64,000 nt of DNA. Source: Pithys albifrons albifrons (Eukaryota > Chordata > Aves > Passeriformes > Thamnophilidae). Location of the stretch: positions 62,025,977-62,089,976 of the forward strand of contig NC_092497.1 in NCBI RefSeq assembly GCF_047495875.1, written 5' to 3'. The translations under genes were made by a program, and so were the position numbers. This document shows, piece by piece, positions 1 through 9,300 of this stretch. The stretch's first letter is position 1. Each line of letters opens with the position of its first letter. The notes beneath the pieces are model-generated. The model was not told the DNA's origin. It ran no database searches and saw only the letters and a list, made by a program, of their open reading frames with translations.

Positions 1-1598
1 TTCTTCTGCTTATGCTAAAAGCAAGTGTACTTCCATTCCAAGAAACACTCCAGTCATTCGAGTTCATAACCAGCTATAATTTTGAATGAATGCTTAACTC
101 TCTCTTACAGCAGTTGCAAGTAAAAGACTCTGTTTGAACCTGCCAGTTTCAGGAAAAAACCCCACCCTACCTGTCATATTCCTAATAGGCAGCACATAAT
201 TCCAAATTGCTGCAGTTCCTCTTTACTGACATTAGATTTTTTGGTTCTCCCAGTTTCTCCACAAAAGTATCTCAAGTATTAATACAACTAGTTTTAATCC
301 CTCTCTTTCTTCTCCTTAGCACTCATATTTTTGATTGTATTTTTTCCCTAATATGCTGAGTTGTCTCTGCATAACAATTCACAAGGAGGTCACAGTTAAT
401 CTGCGAGCAGCACCAAGGGAAACAGCACGTTCCTGCTACTGGAGGGGAACAAGGGTCTCAGTCTGGAGTTTGCAGGCTGTGGGGGAAGCTACAGGTAGCC
501 TGAAGCACAGTCATTTCTGTTTTAGCACTACAGTCCAGCTGGATGCTAAAACTTTCCCTTTCAAGACCCGTTTTAGGGCAGACCCAAACGCTGTTGCCTG
601 TGGCATGTGGTACACGGATGATAAACTCAAAGATCAGTTTAAATGCTTATCGAAAACACAGTGGTTAAAACAGATATGGGACAAGAATGTACAGGAGTAA
701 GTGCTTTGCAGGAAATGGGATTTCTTTCCCTGGGGAGGAAATGCCAAGGTGCAACAGAGATAAAAGACACAGGCATGAAATTAAATAAAAGGTTGTGGCC
801 GTCCCCATTTCAGTTACAGCTTTGCTGAGAGGACCTAAATCTATTCTTCATGAGATCCACATCTGAGAGAAAAATACATTGAGGGGAGAAAAAACTAGTA
901 TAAAGCAAGGGAAGGAAAACTACAAGAATTGAAGTCTATGCTGACTCAAAGACTTCATTTGGAGTACATTCCATGCAACATAAAAGCACTTTTTGGTTTC
1001 AAATATTATGGTGAACTGGCTAAACTGAGAATCAGTCACTTACCAACCTCTTCTCACTCAGTGAAGGGCTCCCTAGCTGCAAGGAAATGCTGTTCATGGA
1101 AAATGCATTAGCAAATGTTTTGTCGTTTGTTGAGGTTTTTATTTTTTAACTCCGGGAGGTCTGAATTCAAAATTTCAAGAAATCTCCCAGGTACTCACCA
1201 GAGCTGTTATGTGAGGGTTTCTTTATGACGTAGTGTTGAGTAAATAGAGATTTCAGTCAAGCAGGTCAACTTCCCTGTCCCAGCTGCTCTCACACTTGCT
1301 CACAAAGCTGCAGCAGCTCACTGGCTCACCAAACTCGCACTGGCAGTTGCAGTGGGCAAAAAATACACAGGGGAAGCTAAATTTTTCCATCAGGATCTCG
1401 GATGTTTATTCAGCCTGAAGTCTTGTAGTGTGGTACGCAGCTAGTCTATGGCTTTTGGGCAGGGCAGCCCATTATGTTGTGATTTGCAACATGGGGACTG
1501 TACTTTTGTTTGGCATTCTCAGTGCAAACAGCTGCAGTGGAGCTGCATGAAAGCAAATCATGCAGGTGCAGAAAAATCTTATGCAGTTTTGGAGGTGC
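1..1598. other. Upstream intergenic DNA, no gene recognised
   Basis: No open frame here has codon structure or recognisable similarity; the longest frames are chance ones. No LINE, SINE or LTR boundary could be defined. The stretch is AT-rich ordinary avian intergenic DNA upstream of the RNF20 promoter. In human I recall PGAP4 (TMEM246) as the next gene on this side; none of it is visible here. Confidence 0.5.
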
Positions 1599-1733
1599 AG
1601 AATCACAGACTATTCTGAGTTGGAAGGGACCCACAAGGATCATCGAGTCCAACTCTCAAGTCAGTGGCCCACACAGGGGATTGAACACACATGACCTTGG
1701 CGTTATTGCAACCAAGTTTTAACCAACTGAGCA
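1599..1733 (-). mobile_element. tRNA-Ile-derived SINE with CR1-type tail (TguSINE1-like), copy 1
   Basis: Read on the - strand it starts with a tRNA-like head: A-box region GCTCAGTTGG near 1733 and B-box-like GTTCAATCC near 1690. It then runs into a CR1-like tail ending in TCTGTGATTCTG at about 1599. Two other copies in the window share the same body. The head resembles tRNA-Ile but this is not a functional tRNA gene, because the cloverleaf 3' half is replaced by LINE tail. The family name is from memory. Confidence 0.8.
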
Positions 1734-1768
1734 CAAACTTACTTTCAACTGATAAATAAATCATCAAA

Positions 1769-1834
1769 TCACAGAATGGTTTGGGTTGCAAAGGACTTTA
1801 AACTTCATCTAGTTCCAAACCCCTGCCATGGGCA
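1769..1834 (-). mobile_element. CR1 LINE 3'-end fragment
   Basis: The antisense CR1 3' terminus begins with TCACAGAATGG and runs through the conserved 'gttccaaaccc ctgccatgggcag' block. It is then cut off where a second CR1 3' end begins at about 1836, so it is probably interrupted by that later insertion. Confidence 0.75.
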
Positions 1835-1835
1835 G

Positions 1836-2302
1836 AATAATAGAATTGATTGGGCTGGAAAAGACCTCTGAGATCATCAAGTCCAACCCTTGGTCCAACT
1901 CCAGTCCCTTTACCAGATCATGGCACTCAGTGCTGCATCCAATCTCAGGTTAAAACCTCCAGGTATGGGGAATCCACCCCCTCTCTGGGCAGCCCATTCC
2001 AATCCCTGAGCACTCTCTTTGGAAAGAATTTTTCTCTGATCTCCAACTTCAATTTCCCCTGGCAGAGCTTGAGCCCGTGCCCCCTTGTCCTATTGCTGAG
2101 TGCCTGGGAGAAGAGACCAACCCCCCCCTGGCCAGAACTTCCCTTCAAGTAGTTCTAGACAGTGATGAGGTCACCTCTGAGCCTCCTCTTCTCCAGGCTG
2201 AACACCCCCAGCTCCCTCAGCCTCTCCCCACAGCACTTGTGCTCCAGTCCCTTCTCCAGCCTCGTTGCTCTTCTCTGGACCCGCTCCAGCACCTCAATGT
2301 AT
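1836..2302 (-). mobile_element. CR1 LINE fragment, 5'-truncated
   Basis: This is an antisense CR1 3' region. It carries in order the 'agatcatcaagtccaaccc', 'ctctgggcagcccattccaat' and 'ctccaggctgaacacccccag' blocks typical of avian CR1. The 3' end is at 1836 and the 5' truncation at about 2302, directly against the CpG-rich promoter. No intact ORF2 is present. Confidence 0.85.
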
Positions 2303-2339
2303 TTCTTTTTGTTGGATTTGGTTGTTTAACCCGCAGGTG

Positions 2340-2830
2340 CCCACTGCAGGAGGGGAGGACACCTCCCCAGCGTTGCCTCCCGACAGCTCCCGGGCATTCG
2401 GACACACTGACGGGGTGCGGCCCGGGAACACCCGCCCGAGGGCGGCCCCTCAGCCGGGAGGCGGCACCGCCATGTCCGTCGCGGGGCCGGGCCCGGCGTC
2501 GGGCGCCATGGCAACGGCGGCCATGTCGGGAGAGGGCAAGGCTCTGCCTCCATGACGGGTGAGGGCGAAATGGCGGCCGGAAGGGGCGGCCGGAGGCGAC
2601 CATTGCCGGCGCGGCGGGGCCAGGAGAAGGCGGCGGCGGCAGCAGGGAGGCCGCGGCAGGTTTGTGGGGCGGGACGGGTCCCGGGAGAGCCGGGAGGTGG
2701 CCGTGGCCCTGCAGGTGAAGGGGATAATGGCTCGGGGGTGAAGGCACCGCAGACCCGCGGAGGGAGGGCCGTGCCTGTGGGGTGTGCGGGAGCAGCGGCA
2801 GCACCGTGGGGGTCTCCATAGGCCGCAGCA
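2340..2830 (+). promoter_or_regulatory. RNF20: CpG-rich RNF20 promoter and presumed non-coding exon 1
   Basis: Base composition changes abruptly to GC-rich with dense CpG, as in a constitutive CpG-island promoter. Visible motifs are an X-box-like pair GGCGCC-AT-GGCAAC (2502-2515, one mismatch from the RFX consensus), YY1-like ATGGCGGC in both orientations (near 2516-2526 and 2569-2577), an ETS-like CCGGAAG (2577-2583) and an Sp1-like GGGGCGG (2583-2589). Possible first-exon donors are GCAG|GTTTGT (exon end 2659) and the stronger GCAG|GTGAAG (exon end 2714). The coding start lies 3.5 kb downstream, so exon 1 is presumed untranslated. The transcription start cannot be fixed from sequence. Several ATGs and long frames here on both strands are taken as CpG-island by-products. 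Confidence 0.7.
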
Positions 2831-2866
2831 GAGGTGTGGTAGCGGCTGGTGTGTGTGGGGAGTTGA

Positions 2867-3392
2867 ACCACAGAATTGTTAGAACTGTTAGGGTGGGAAG
2901 CGCCCTCTGGAGATGCCCTAGTCCCAGCCCCTGCCCAGGCAGGTCACCTGGAGCAGGTGCCACAGGGACACAACCGGGGGGATTTGGGATGTCTCCAGAG
3001 AGGGAGACTCCACACCCTCCCTGGGCTGCTGTGCCGATGTTCTGCCACCCTCAATGTGAAGAGGTTGTTCTTCGTGGTGAGATATAACTTCCTGTGTTTT
3101 AATGCATGGTCTTGCTCTGATGCTGGGCACCACTGGAAAGAGTCTGGCACCATCCTCTGGGCACCAAGCTTTGTGATATTTATGTGCATTAATGAGATCC
3201 CTTTTCAGTGTTCCCCTCCCCAGAACAACCAGGTAGAGCTCCTGCCCCTCTCCTCACACAGAGATGCTCCAGAGCCCTCACTGTCTTTGTGGCCTTCTCT
3301 GGATTCTCTGCAGCAGCTCCTTGTCTCTCTTGTACTGACAAGCCCAGAACTGGACACAGCACTACAGATACGGCTCACTAAGAGTGGATGAT
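2867..3392 (-). mobile_element. CR1 LINE fragment in RNF20 intron 1
   Basis: The antisense CR1 3' part begins CACAGAATTG and continues through 'gacacaaccggg', 'accctcaatgtgaagaggttgttc' and 'tggccttctctggattctctgcagcagctcc' style blocks. It is 5'-truncated at about 3392 and diverged, with no intact frame. Confidence 0.75.
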
Positions 3393-4173
3393 TTTAGGCT
3401 GGTGTTAGGTGAGGGGAATGGCAGGAGGAGGTGTGTTTTGTTCTCTGTGTGAGAGGCTTTTAACAGAAGAAGGGGGATTAAGGCAAAGCTGAGCCCCTGG
3501 CAGGGGAGGACAATCAGTCTGTGATAAATCAGTGTGGTCTGTTTGGGAAGGGAATAATGTGAATAACTTTTGACTGAGGAAAAAAATGTTGAGTCCCTAA
3601 AGAATGGAAATTAAAATAGTTGTTACTTTAAGGAGGTCTAGATCTGGTCTTGCCATGGAGTTGGCGGTTTCTTCTTTCTCCTTCCATGGTTAAGATATTC
3701 CTGCTGAGCTGTACCTGAATACTATCGAAAAGTCTCCTTTAGGTTTGTGAACAGAACGTTGCTTGACTGGACTTCCTGCTAGGCAGTATAAACTCCAGAG
3801 ACAGTTTTTACATGTGCCCAGTCCCTTTATTTCTGTGATTCTGTGGCTGTTCATAGTGCAGGTTTATGTGTATGCAGAAGTTTTTGTACTGTGTAGCAGA
3901 AAGTGCTGGTGGTAGCAGAAAGAATAAAACCTTGAGGTTTTCGAATTTGATTGTAAAATGGTAAAATGTGAGAAGAGAAAATGTAATTTGAATTTCAATT
4001 TGTAGGGCTTATCATCAGAAATCCTGTTTTTAAGCAGGTACAAAGTGAGAATTAAAGCTTATTTTGTCAGTTTGCAGAACAGAATGGCTCTTCTGTATCA
4101 AAAAGGAAATAAATGTCACATTTTAAAAAGGGCGCATTCCTGCTTAGAGTTCTTTACCTCTTCTGTGTGTGAG
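3393..4173. other. RNF20 intron 1, no recognised feature
   Basis: This is unique-looking intronic sequence. A short TTCTGTGATTCTGTGG at about 3832-3847 looks like a relic CR1 terminus, but the flanking sequence does not extend the match. Confidence 0.4.
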
Positions 4174-4492
4174 CAGTTGAAGGGGTTGTTATGCATTGGA
4201 GTGGGCTGCCCAGGGAGGTGGTGGGGTCACCATCCCTGGAGGTTTTCAGGAAGTTGGTTAAAACTTTGTTGTAATAATGCCAAGGTCATGGGTTCAATCC
4301 CCTGTGTGGGCCATTGACTTAAGAGTTGGACTCGATGATCCTTGTGGGTCCCTTCCAACTCAGAATAGTCTGTGATTCTGTGGAAAGACTGGAAGTGGCA
4401 CTTACTGTCATGGTGACATAGGGGTGATCAGTCAAAGGTTGGATTTGATGACCTTGGAGGTGTTTTCAAATCTAAAGGATTCTGTGGTTCTG
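4174..4492 (+). mobile_element. CR1 LINE 3' fragment interrupted by a SINE
   Basis: CR1 sequence in sense orientation runs from about 4174 ('gcattggagtgggctgcccag' block) to 4252. It stops, and resumes at 4384 with 'aaagactggaagtggcac' through to the terminal TTCTGTGGTTCTG at 4492. The 131-bp interruption is a SINE. Joined, the flanks give the usual CR1 order, so this is a nested insertion. Confidence 0.85.
4253..4383 (+). mobile_element. tRNA-Ile-derived SINE with CR1-type tail, copy 2, nested in CR1
   Basis: It starts at GTTGGTTAAAAC, so the first few bases of the A box are missing compared with the copy at 55.7 kb. The B-box-like GGTTCAATCCC lies near 4290, followed by the CR1-like tail with TCCTTGTGGGTCCCTTCCAA and an end at TCTGTGATTCTGTGG. 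CR1 sequence lies on both sides, in the same orientation. Confidence 0.85.
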
Positions 4493-5762
4493 ATAAGAGA
4501 GGGTGTGGGGTAAGAAAAATCAGTGGATTGGGTTGTGGCATGTGAGCAAGTGGGGAAGGGGAGAGCTAGAGCTGTGAGGCATGGTGCCAGAAGGCAATGA
4601 AAGGGTTATTTGTGGACAAAAAGTGTGAAAGGCAGTGGTCACTGGTGGCTTGCTGGACTGATGGGCAGGAACTGTTCCCCTGCTCTCTTCCAGTGCCCTC
4701 AGAATTCCAGCTGATGTCAGTGCTGCTGCTGAGAGAAAGAAAACAGAGCAGTGGAAATTGACTTTGTTTTTTAATGTTGAGATGTATATAATGCTTAGGT
4801 TAAAAGATAGCTCACATCATATGTGCCCATCATATGTGCATCATAATCCTTGTATTATTTGTGAAGGATGAAGGGCAGCGCCAAGCTAAGGCACTTATTA
4901 AAAGTTAAGGTTTGGCAAAGCAGTGTACTGGCCTCATCCTGAAAACAGACCAGCCTTACTGCTTTCAGTAGAACTGCTCAAGTAGAGGAAATAGATAAGA
5001 ATTGGCAGGTTCAGTTTGTAATCCCTAGCTGGACTGTAAATGCTGTCACAGACTTGAACAGAGCAACACAAGTTTTGTGTGTATGGTCTGCATTTAATTA
5101 CTTCTGGTTTCATTCAGTTTAGAAAAAGCTGTTTTAATGCTGAGGGTCATCAAGTGCAGGGAGAGGCTGCTGAGAGACGCTGCTGAATTTCTGTACCTGG
5201 ACAAGGCCTTGGCAGCCTGTTTTGGCTCCTTACTTCAGGAGCCCTGGACAGGCGACCTCCAGACATCCCTGCCAGCCTCAGCTGTTCTGTGATTCTCTAG
5301 TCCAGAGCTTTTCAGAGTGTATTAATTTAGGGATGGATGCTCTTCAAACATGTCCACATCTGATAGACAGGAAAGCTCTTTGAATGGGTCTTTACAAGCC
5401 TTGGCTCAGAGTTGCTTTTCTATTCCATAGGGGAGGGCTCATCTCCAGGGTGTTGTTGTCCTCAGCTTTGATTGGCTTTGCATGGAGATAAAATATGAAC
5501 AGTGTGGTTGATATTTGGTTGATGTGAACTTGGTGTCACATATACACAGTCTCAGCTATTTGATAATATCTAACTCTGATAATTTCTGTTAATACAGAAA
5601 AGCAGTGACAGAACCTGCCTGAAGAGTTTTTCGCAAAGAGTGTGATAAGGTACAGTGCTTCCATTTTAACATTACAGAACAGTGGGTTTTTTTCCCTTGA
5701 ACTTGCTGTTTGTAGTGCTGGTCCTACTGATGTCTTTCACCATTTAAAGTTTGGCCAGAATG
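4493..5762. other. RNF20 intron 1, one weak CR1 terminus
   Basis: The stretch is mostly unrecognised. At 5240-5302 'gacctccagacatccctgccagcctcagctgttctgtgattc' (given here in outline) fits a diverged sense CR1 3' end. The rest shows no coding pattern or repeat I can name. Confidence 0.4.
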
Positions 5763-6075
5763 TGTGAGTCGACACAGGCAGGCACAAACTCACAGCTAGA
5801 AGACAAAGAATAAATTTATTTCTATTACCTTGCCAATCATGGGATTCCCAAAGCAACACCTGGGCACAGGTACCATACCCTGGATGTGGGCACTGTTAAA
5901 CTCAGTCCATGCCAGAGGATCACCATCCTATCAATGCTTATTGGCAGCTGCAAGGTCCTTTGAGCAATTTACAGTCTTCCTTACCAGTCTTCCACTTTTA
6001 GCCCATTCCTCCGCTAAAGTATTTTCCAAAACCATTAGAGTTACCTGATCTGTTCTGTGTTGGGCATCACGTTAC
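5763..6075 (-). mobile_element. Possible LTR 3' part (low confidence)
   Basis: Read on the - strand the segment has an AATAAATTTATT polyadenylation-like site (about 5809-5820) and ends ...GACTCACA, the kind of end seen in LTR U5. No partner LTR, clear TG start or target duplication was found. It could instead be unique intron sequence. It ends about 90 bp before the first coding exon of RNF20. Confidence 0.25.
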
Positions 6076-6207
6076 CAGGATGGATCAGTATGTTAAAAGT
6101 CCCAAATTGAGTTGATTGCGTGGGTGTGTATTTGGGGGTTTTCAGTAGTGTTGCTTAATGTTCAGGAAGAACTTGGAGAAGGTGGGAACCTGTATGCTGC
6201 AGCCACC

Positions 6208-6336
6208 ATGTCTGGAATCGGCAATAAACGGGCAGCTGCGGAGCCGGGCCCGTCTGCACCTCCGGAGAAAAAGGCGGGAGTTGAAGACTCGGGGACTACA
6301 GTGGAGACCATTAAGCTTGGAGGTGTTTCTTCAACG
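6208..6336 (+). CDS. RNF20: RNF20 coding exon 1 (start codon)
   Basis: It encodes residues 1-43, including the conserved MSGIGNKR start and the [13 protein letters not shown] segment, and ends in phase 0 at ACG|GTATGT. The exon's 5' boundary is uncertain: AG acceptors precede 6166 (TTAATGTTCAG) and 6203 (TATGCTGCAG). Confidence 0.95.
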
Positions 6337-9300
6337 GTATGTCTTCCCCACTCAACTTCTTGCTCTTTTTCATGTGGAAACAAAAACATGTTTGTGTTCA
6401 CCGTGAGCCCTTCTGTGATGTGTCTGGTGTGCCATGTGCCCCTGGCAGGAGGAGCTGGACATCCGGACCCTGCAGACCAAGAACCGGAAGCTCGCAGAGA
6501 TGCTGGACCAGCGTCAGGCCATTGAGGATGAGCTGCGGGAGCACATCGAGAAGCTGGAGCGCCGGCAGGCCACTGATGATGCCTCCCTGCTGATCATCAA
6601 TCGATACTGGAACCAGGTTGGTTTGTTGCTTTTTATACACACTTCTCTTGTCTCTTCTGTACCACTGCCCTGCTTTTATTCACATCTGTTGTTTGTCTTG
6701 CTGGTCCCATCATTCAGTTTGATGAAAGTATCCGCATCATCCTTAAACGCTTTGACCTGGACCAAGGTCTCGGAGACCTTTTGTCTGAAAGAAAAGCGCT
6801 AGTGGTGCCAGAACCTGAACCAGACTCTGACAGTAATCAGGAGCGCAAAGATGAGAGGGAACGAGGTGAGGCTCCTGTCTGGGGACAGTGGGAAGGATGG
6901 ATTTCAGCTGTGGACAGTGCTGATGTCCCTTTTTAAAGGGTGACAAAGGTTCCCTTTTGCGATTTTGGAGGTGAGTGATAGGTTACCTGCTAGAGCACAT
7001 TGACTTTTTGGTACCTCTTTATATTCCCAGGGGAAGGACTGGAGCCAGCTTTCTCCTTCCTGGCCACTCTGGCCAGCAGCACCAGTGAGGAGATAGAATC
7101 CCAGCTGCAGGAGCGTGTGGAGTCCTCCCGCCGTGCTGTTGCCCAGATTGTGACAATGTATGACAAGCTGCAGGAGAAAGTGGATGTGCTGTCTCATAAG
7201 CTGAACAGTGGAGGTATGATCAAGGTGGCAAGTTTTCAAGAATGCTCATTTACCTCCACCTTAGACGTGATACTGCATTGTGAACATTAAGGCTTAGTCA
7301 GTCTCATGCTCATTTATTTTCTAAACTAAATTGGCCTGGCTCTCCAGACTCCCTATAAAAACCTCTAATAAAGGACTATATGCTACAGATGTATTGTAAC
7401 TACCTCTAAATTTGAATGCTGAGAGCTCTGTCCAACATGTTGGGTTAAGAAAAACCTCGTTTCTGCCTGTAGTGTGTGTATTCATGCACCTGAGAAGTTA
7501 CGGATTGCAGCTGAACCTTATCACTGTGGTGTCCTCAGCCATCATGTAAAAGGCTTCATGCTTACAAGTGAAGTGAAATGAGCACTGTGGACTGGTGTTG
7601 GACTCTTTGTCACTGGCAGTTTAGTAAAAGTTGCAGGAATAACCAACTGCTCCATTTCCACTGAGTTGTGAGCAAAATGATGCCCATCTAATGTCTTGGT
7701 ATGCTTAGTGCAGTGGTCAGTTCTGAATGCAAAGCAGAGTTCTGCAGAAAAAAGCCAGATGACTGACTTCTGGAAACTAATGTAACAGATTCATATTGCA
7801 CTCAAATGGCTGTCTAATACACTTCATTAGCTTAAGAATTTTAGTCTTTTGCATGAAAACTTGGGAGAAATTTTTGCTCATCCATAGTTTGTCTGCTGTC
7901 CAGAGGTTTCTATGTACTCTGATCGAGGAGCTCTGACAAGTCTGTCATTGGTGCAGGGAAGTGTTTCTGTCCTTAGTTGGCAGTCATAAACTGTCGTAGC
8001 GTTGACACTGGTGCCTGTACTCAGGTGTTGTGGTTGTCCCCTGATAGGTTTCATCAGACGGTTAATTGCGGTTTTATGCATGAATTTGGCCTGCATTAAG
8101 GTATCTGTGCTTTACAAGGGTATGCTCTGTGTTGCTGATACCAACACAGTTGAGTGATCTCTGACATGAGGGAAGGGTCATAAATATGCAGCATGTTAAA
8201 CTGTAAAGCCTTTTGTTAGGTGAGTGCAAGTCAGAGTTCTCTGATGCAGATCAAGCCCTTGGCAAAGACCTGCAGGAGAGTGAAACACAAAACCAGACAT
8301 TTCCTTTTCTGTTTTCTTCTTTCACTCTTTGCTGTTTAAGAACTAAAGTCGGTCTTCCTTGATGTCCATTAAGTTTCTTTTCTTCATGCATTTTTCAGAT
8401 ATTTCATTGATGGAAGAAGCAGTACTGGAACTTAACACCTACCTGTCACATGAAAATGGACGGCTGCAGGAACTGGCTGATGTTCTTCAGGAGAAGCACC
8501 GAATTATGTCTCAGGAGGTATAAAAAGGGGAAAGAAATCTACCTTGGGGTCTTGCTTAAAAACTGTGGTCACCAGAGTTTGGAAAGCAGGTTATTTCCTT
8601 GGAGAGGGACAGGAGTAACACTGTTTCAGAGTTATGAAAAGAGTTATTGTAGTGGAGATTTGTACATAGATTTTCTGTGTAATTCAGATTGATTTGGTTG
8701 TAACATCACAAAAGGGAAGAGTGTAACCAAATCAGTGAGTTGAATGGATTTAATGTTAGAACAGAGGAAGAGGTAGGGTGATGCAAATGGGTTGTGTAAA
8801 CACCTGAGATGCTTGACATGACATCCCCGTAATTCTAAATTCCTTGGTTTCTCTACATCCTGTTTGAAAGTGTAAGAACATCAATTCTAAGATGATCCCA
8901 GTCATTAGAGGTTCACATTATTGGCAGTATTTGTTTTGGAGGCTTCAGTTCCTTTAAAAATTGTGTTAATGGTTGATCTTGGTTAGACCTCTGAGCACTT
9001 ATGTGGTCTGTAGAGTAGATGCACACAGATTGAAAAGATTGAAAAAAAAAAAAAAGCTTTTGAATAAGCTTGAGGTGGCTGCCTGTGTATGCTGCCAGCT
9101 ATTACCAGTTTCTTGCTTTTTTTCCATTTTCAGTTTTGTCATATCTTTCTTACTGTCTGGAGATTCAGGAGTGTGAAATTCAGGACTGTTGATCAAGTCT
9201 ATTCCCACAGCAAAAGATGTAAAGCACATGAATAAGAGGAAAAATGATTAGTGAGTGTTATGGTTTGAGCTGGCAAAATTCCAACTGCCTAATACAGAGT

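Noticed and set aside
1599..1733. tRNA-Ile gene suggested by A and B boxes
   Set aside because: The sequence loses the tRNA pattern after the B box and continues into a CR1 tail; three dispersed copies show it is a SINE.
2217..2963. Long frames on both strands across the CpG-rich region (up to 248 codons)
   Set aside because: They exist because stop codons are rare in GC-rich DNA, overlap each other on both strands, run into CR1 sequence and show no conserved peptide.
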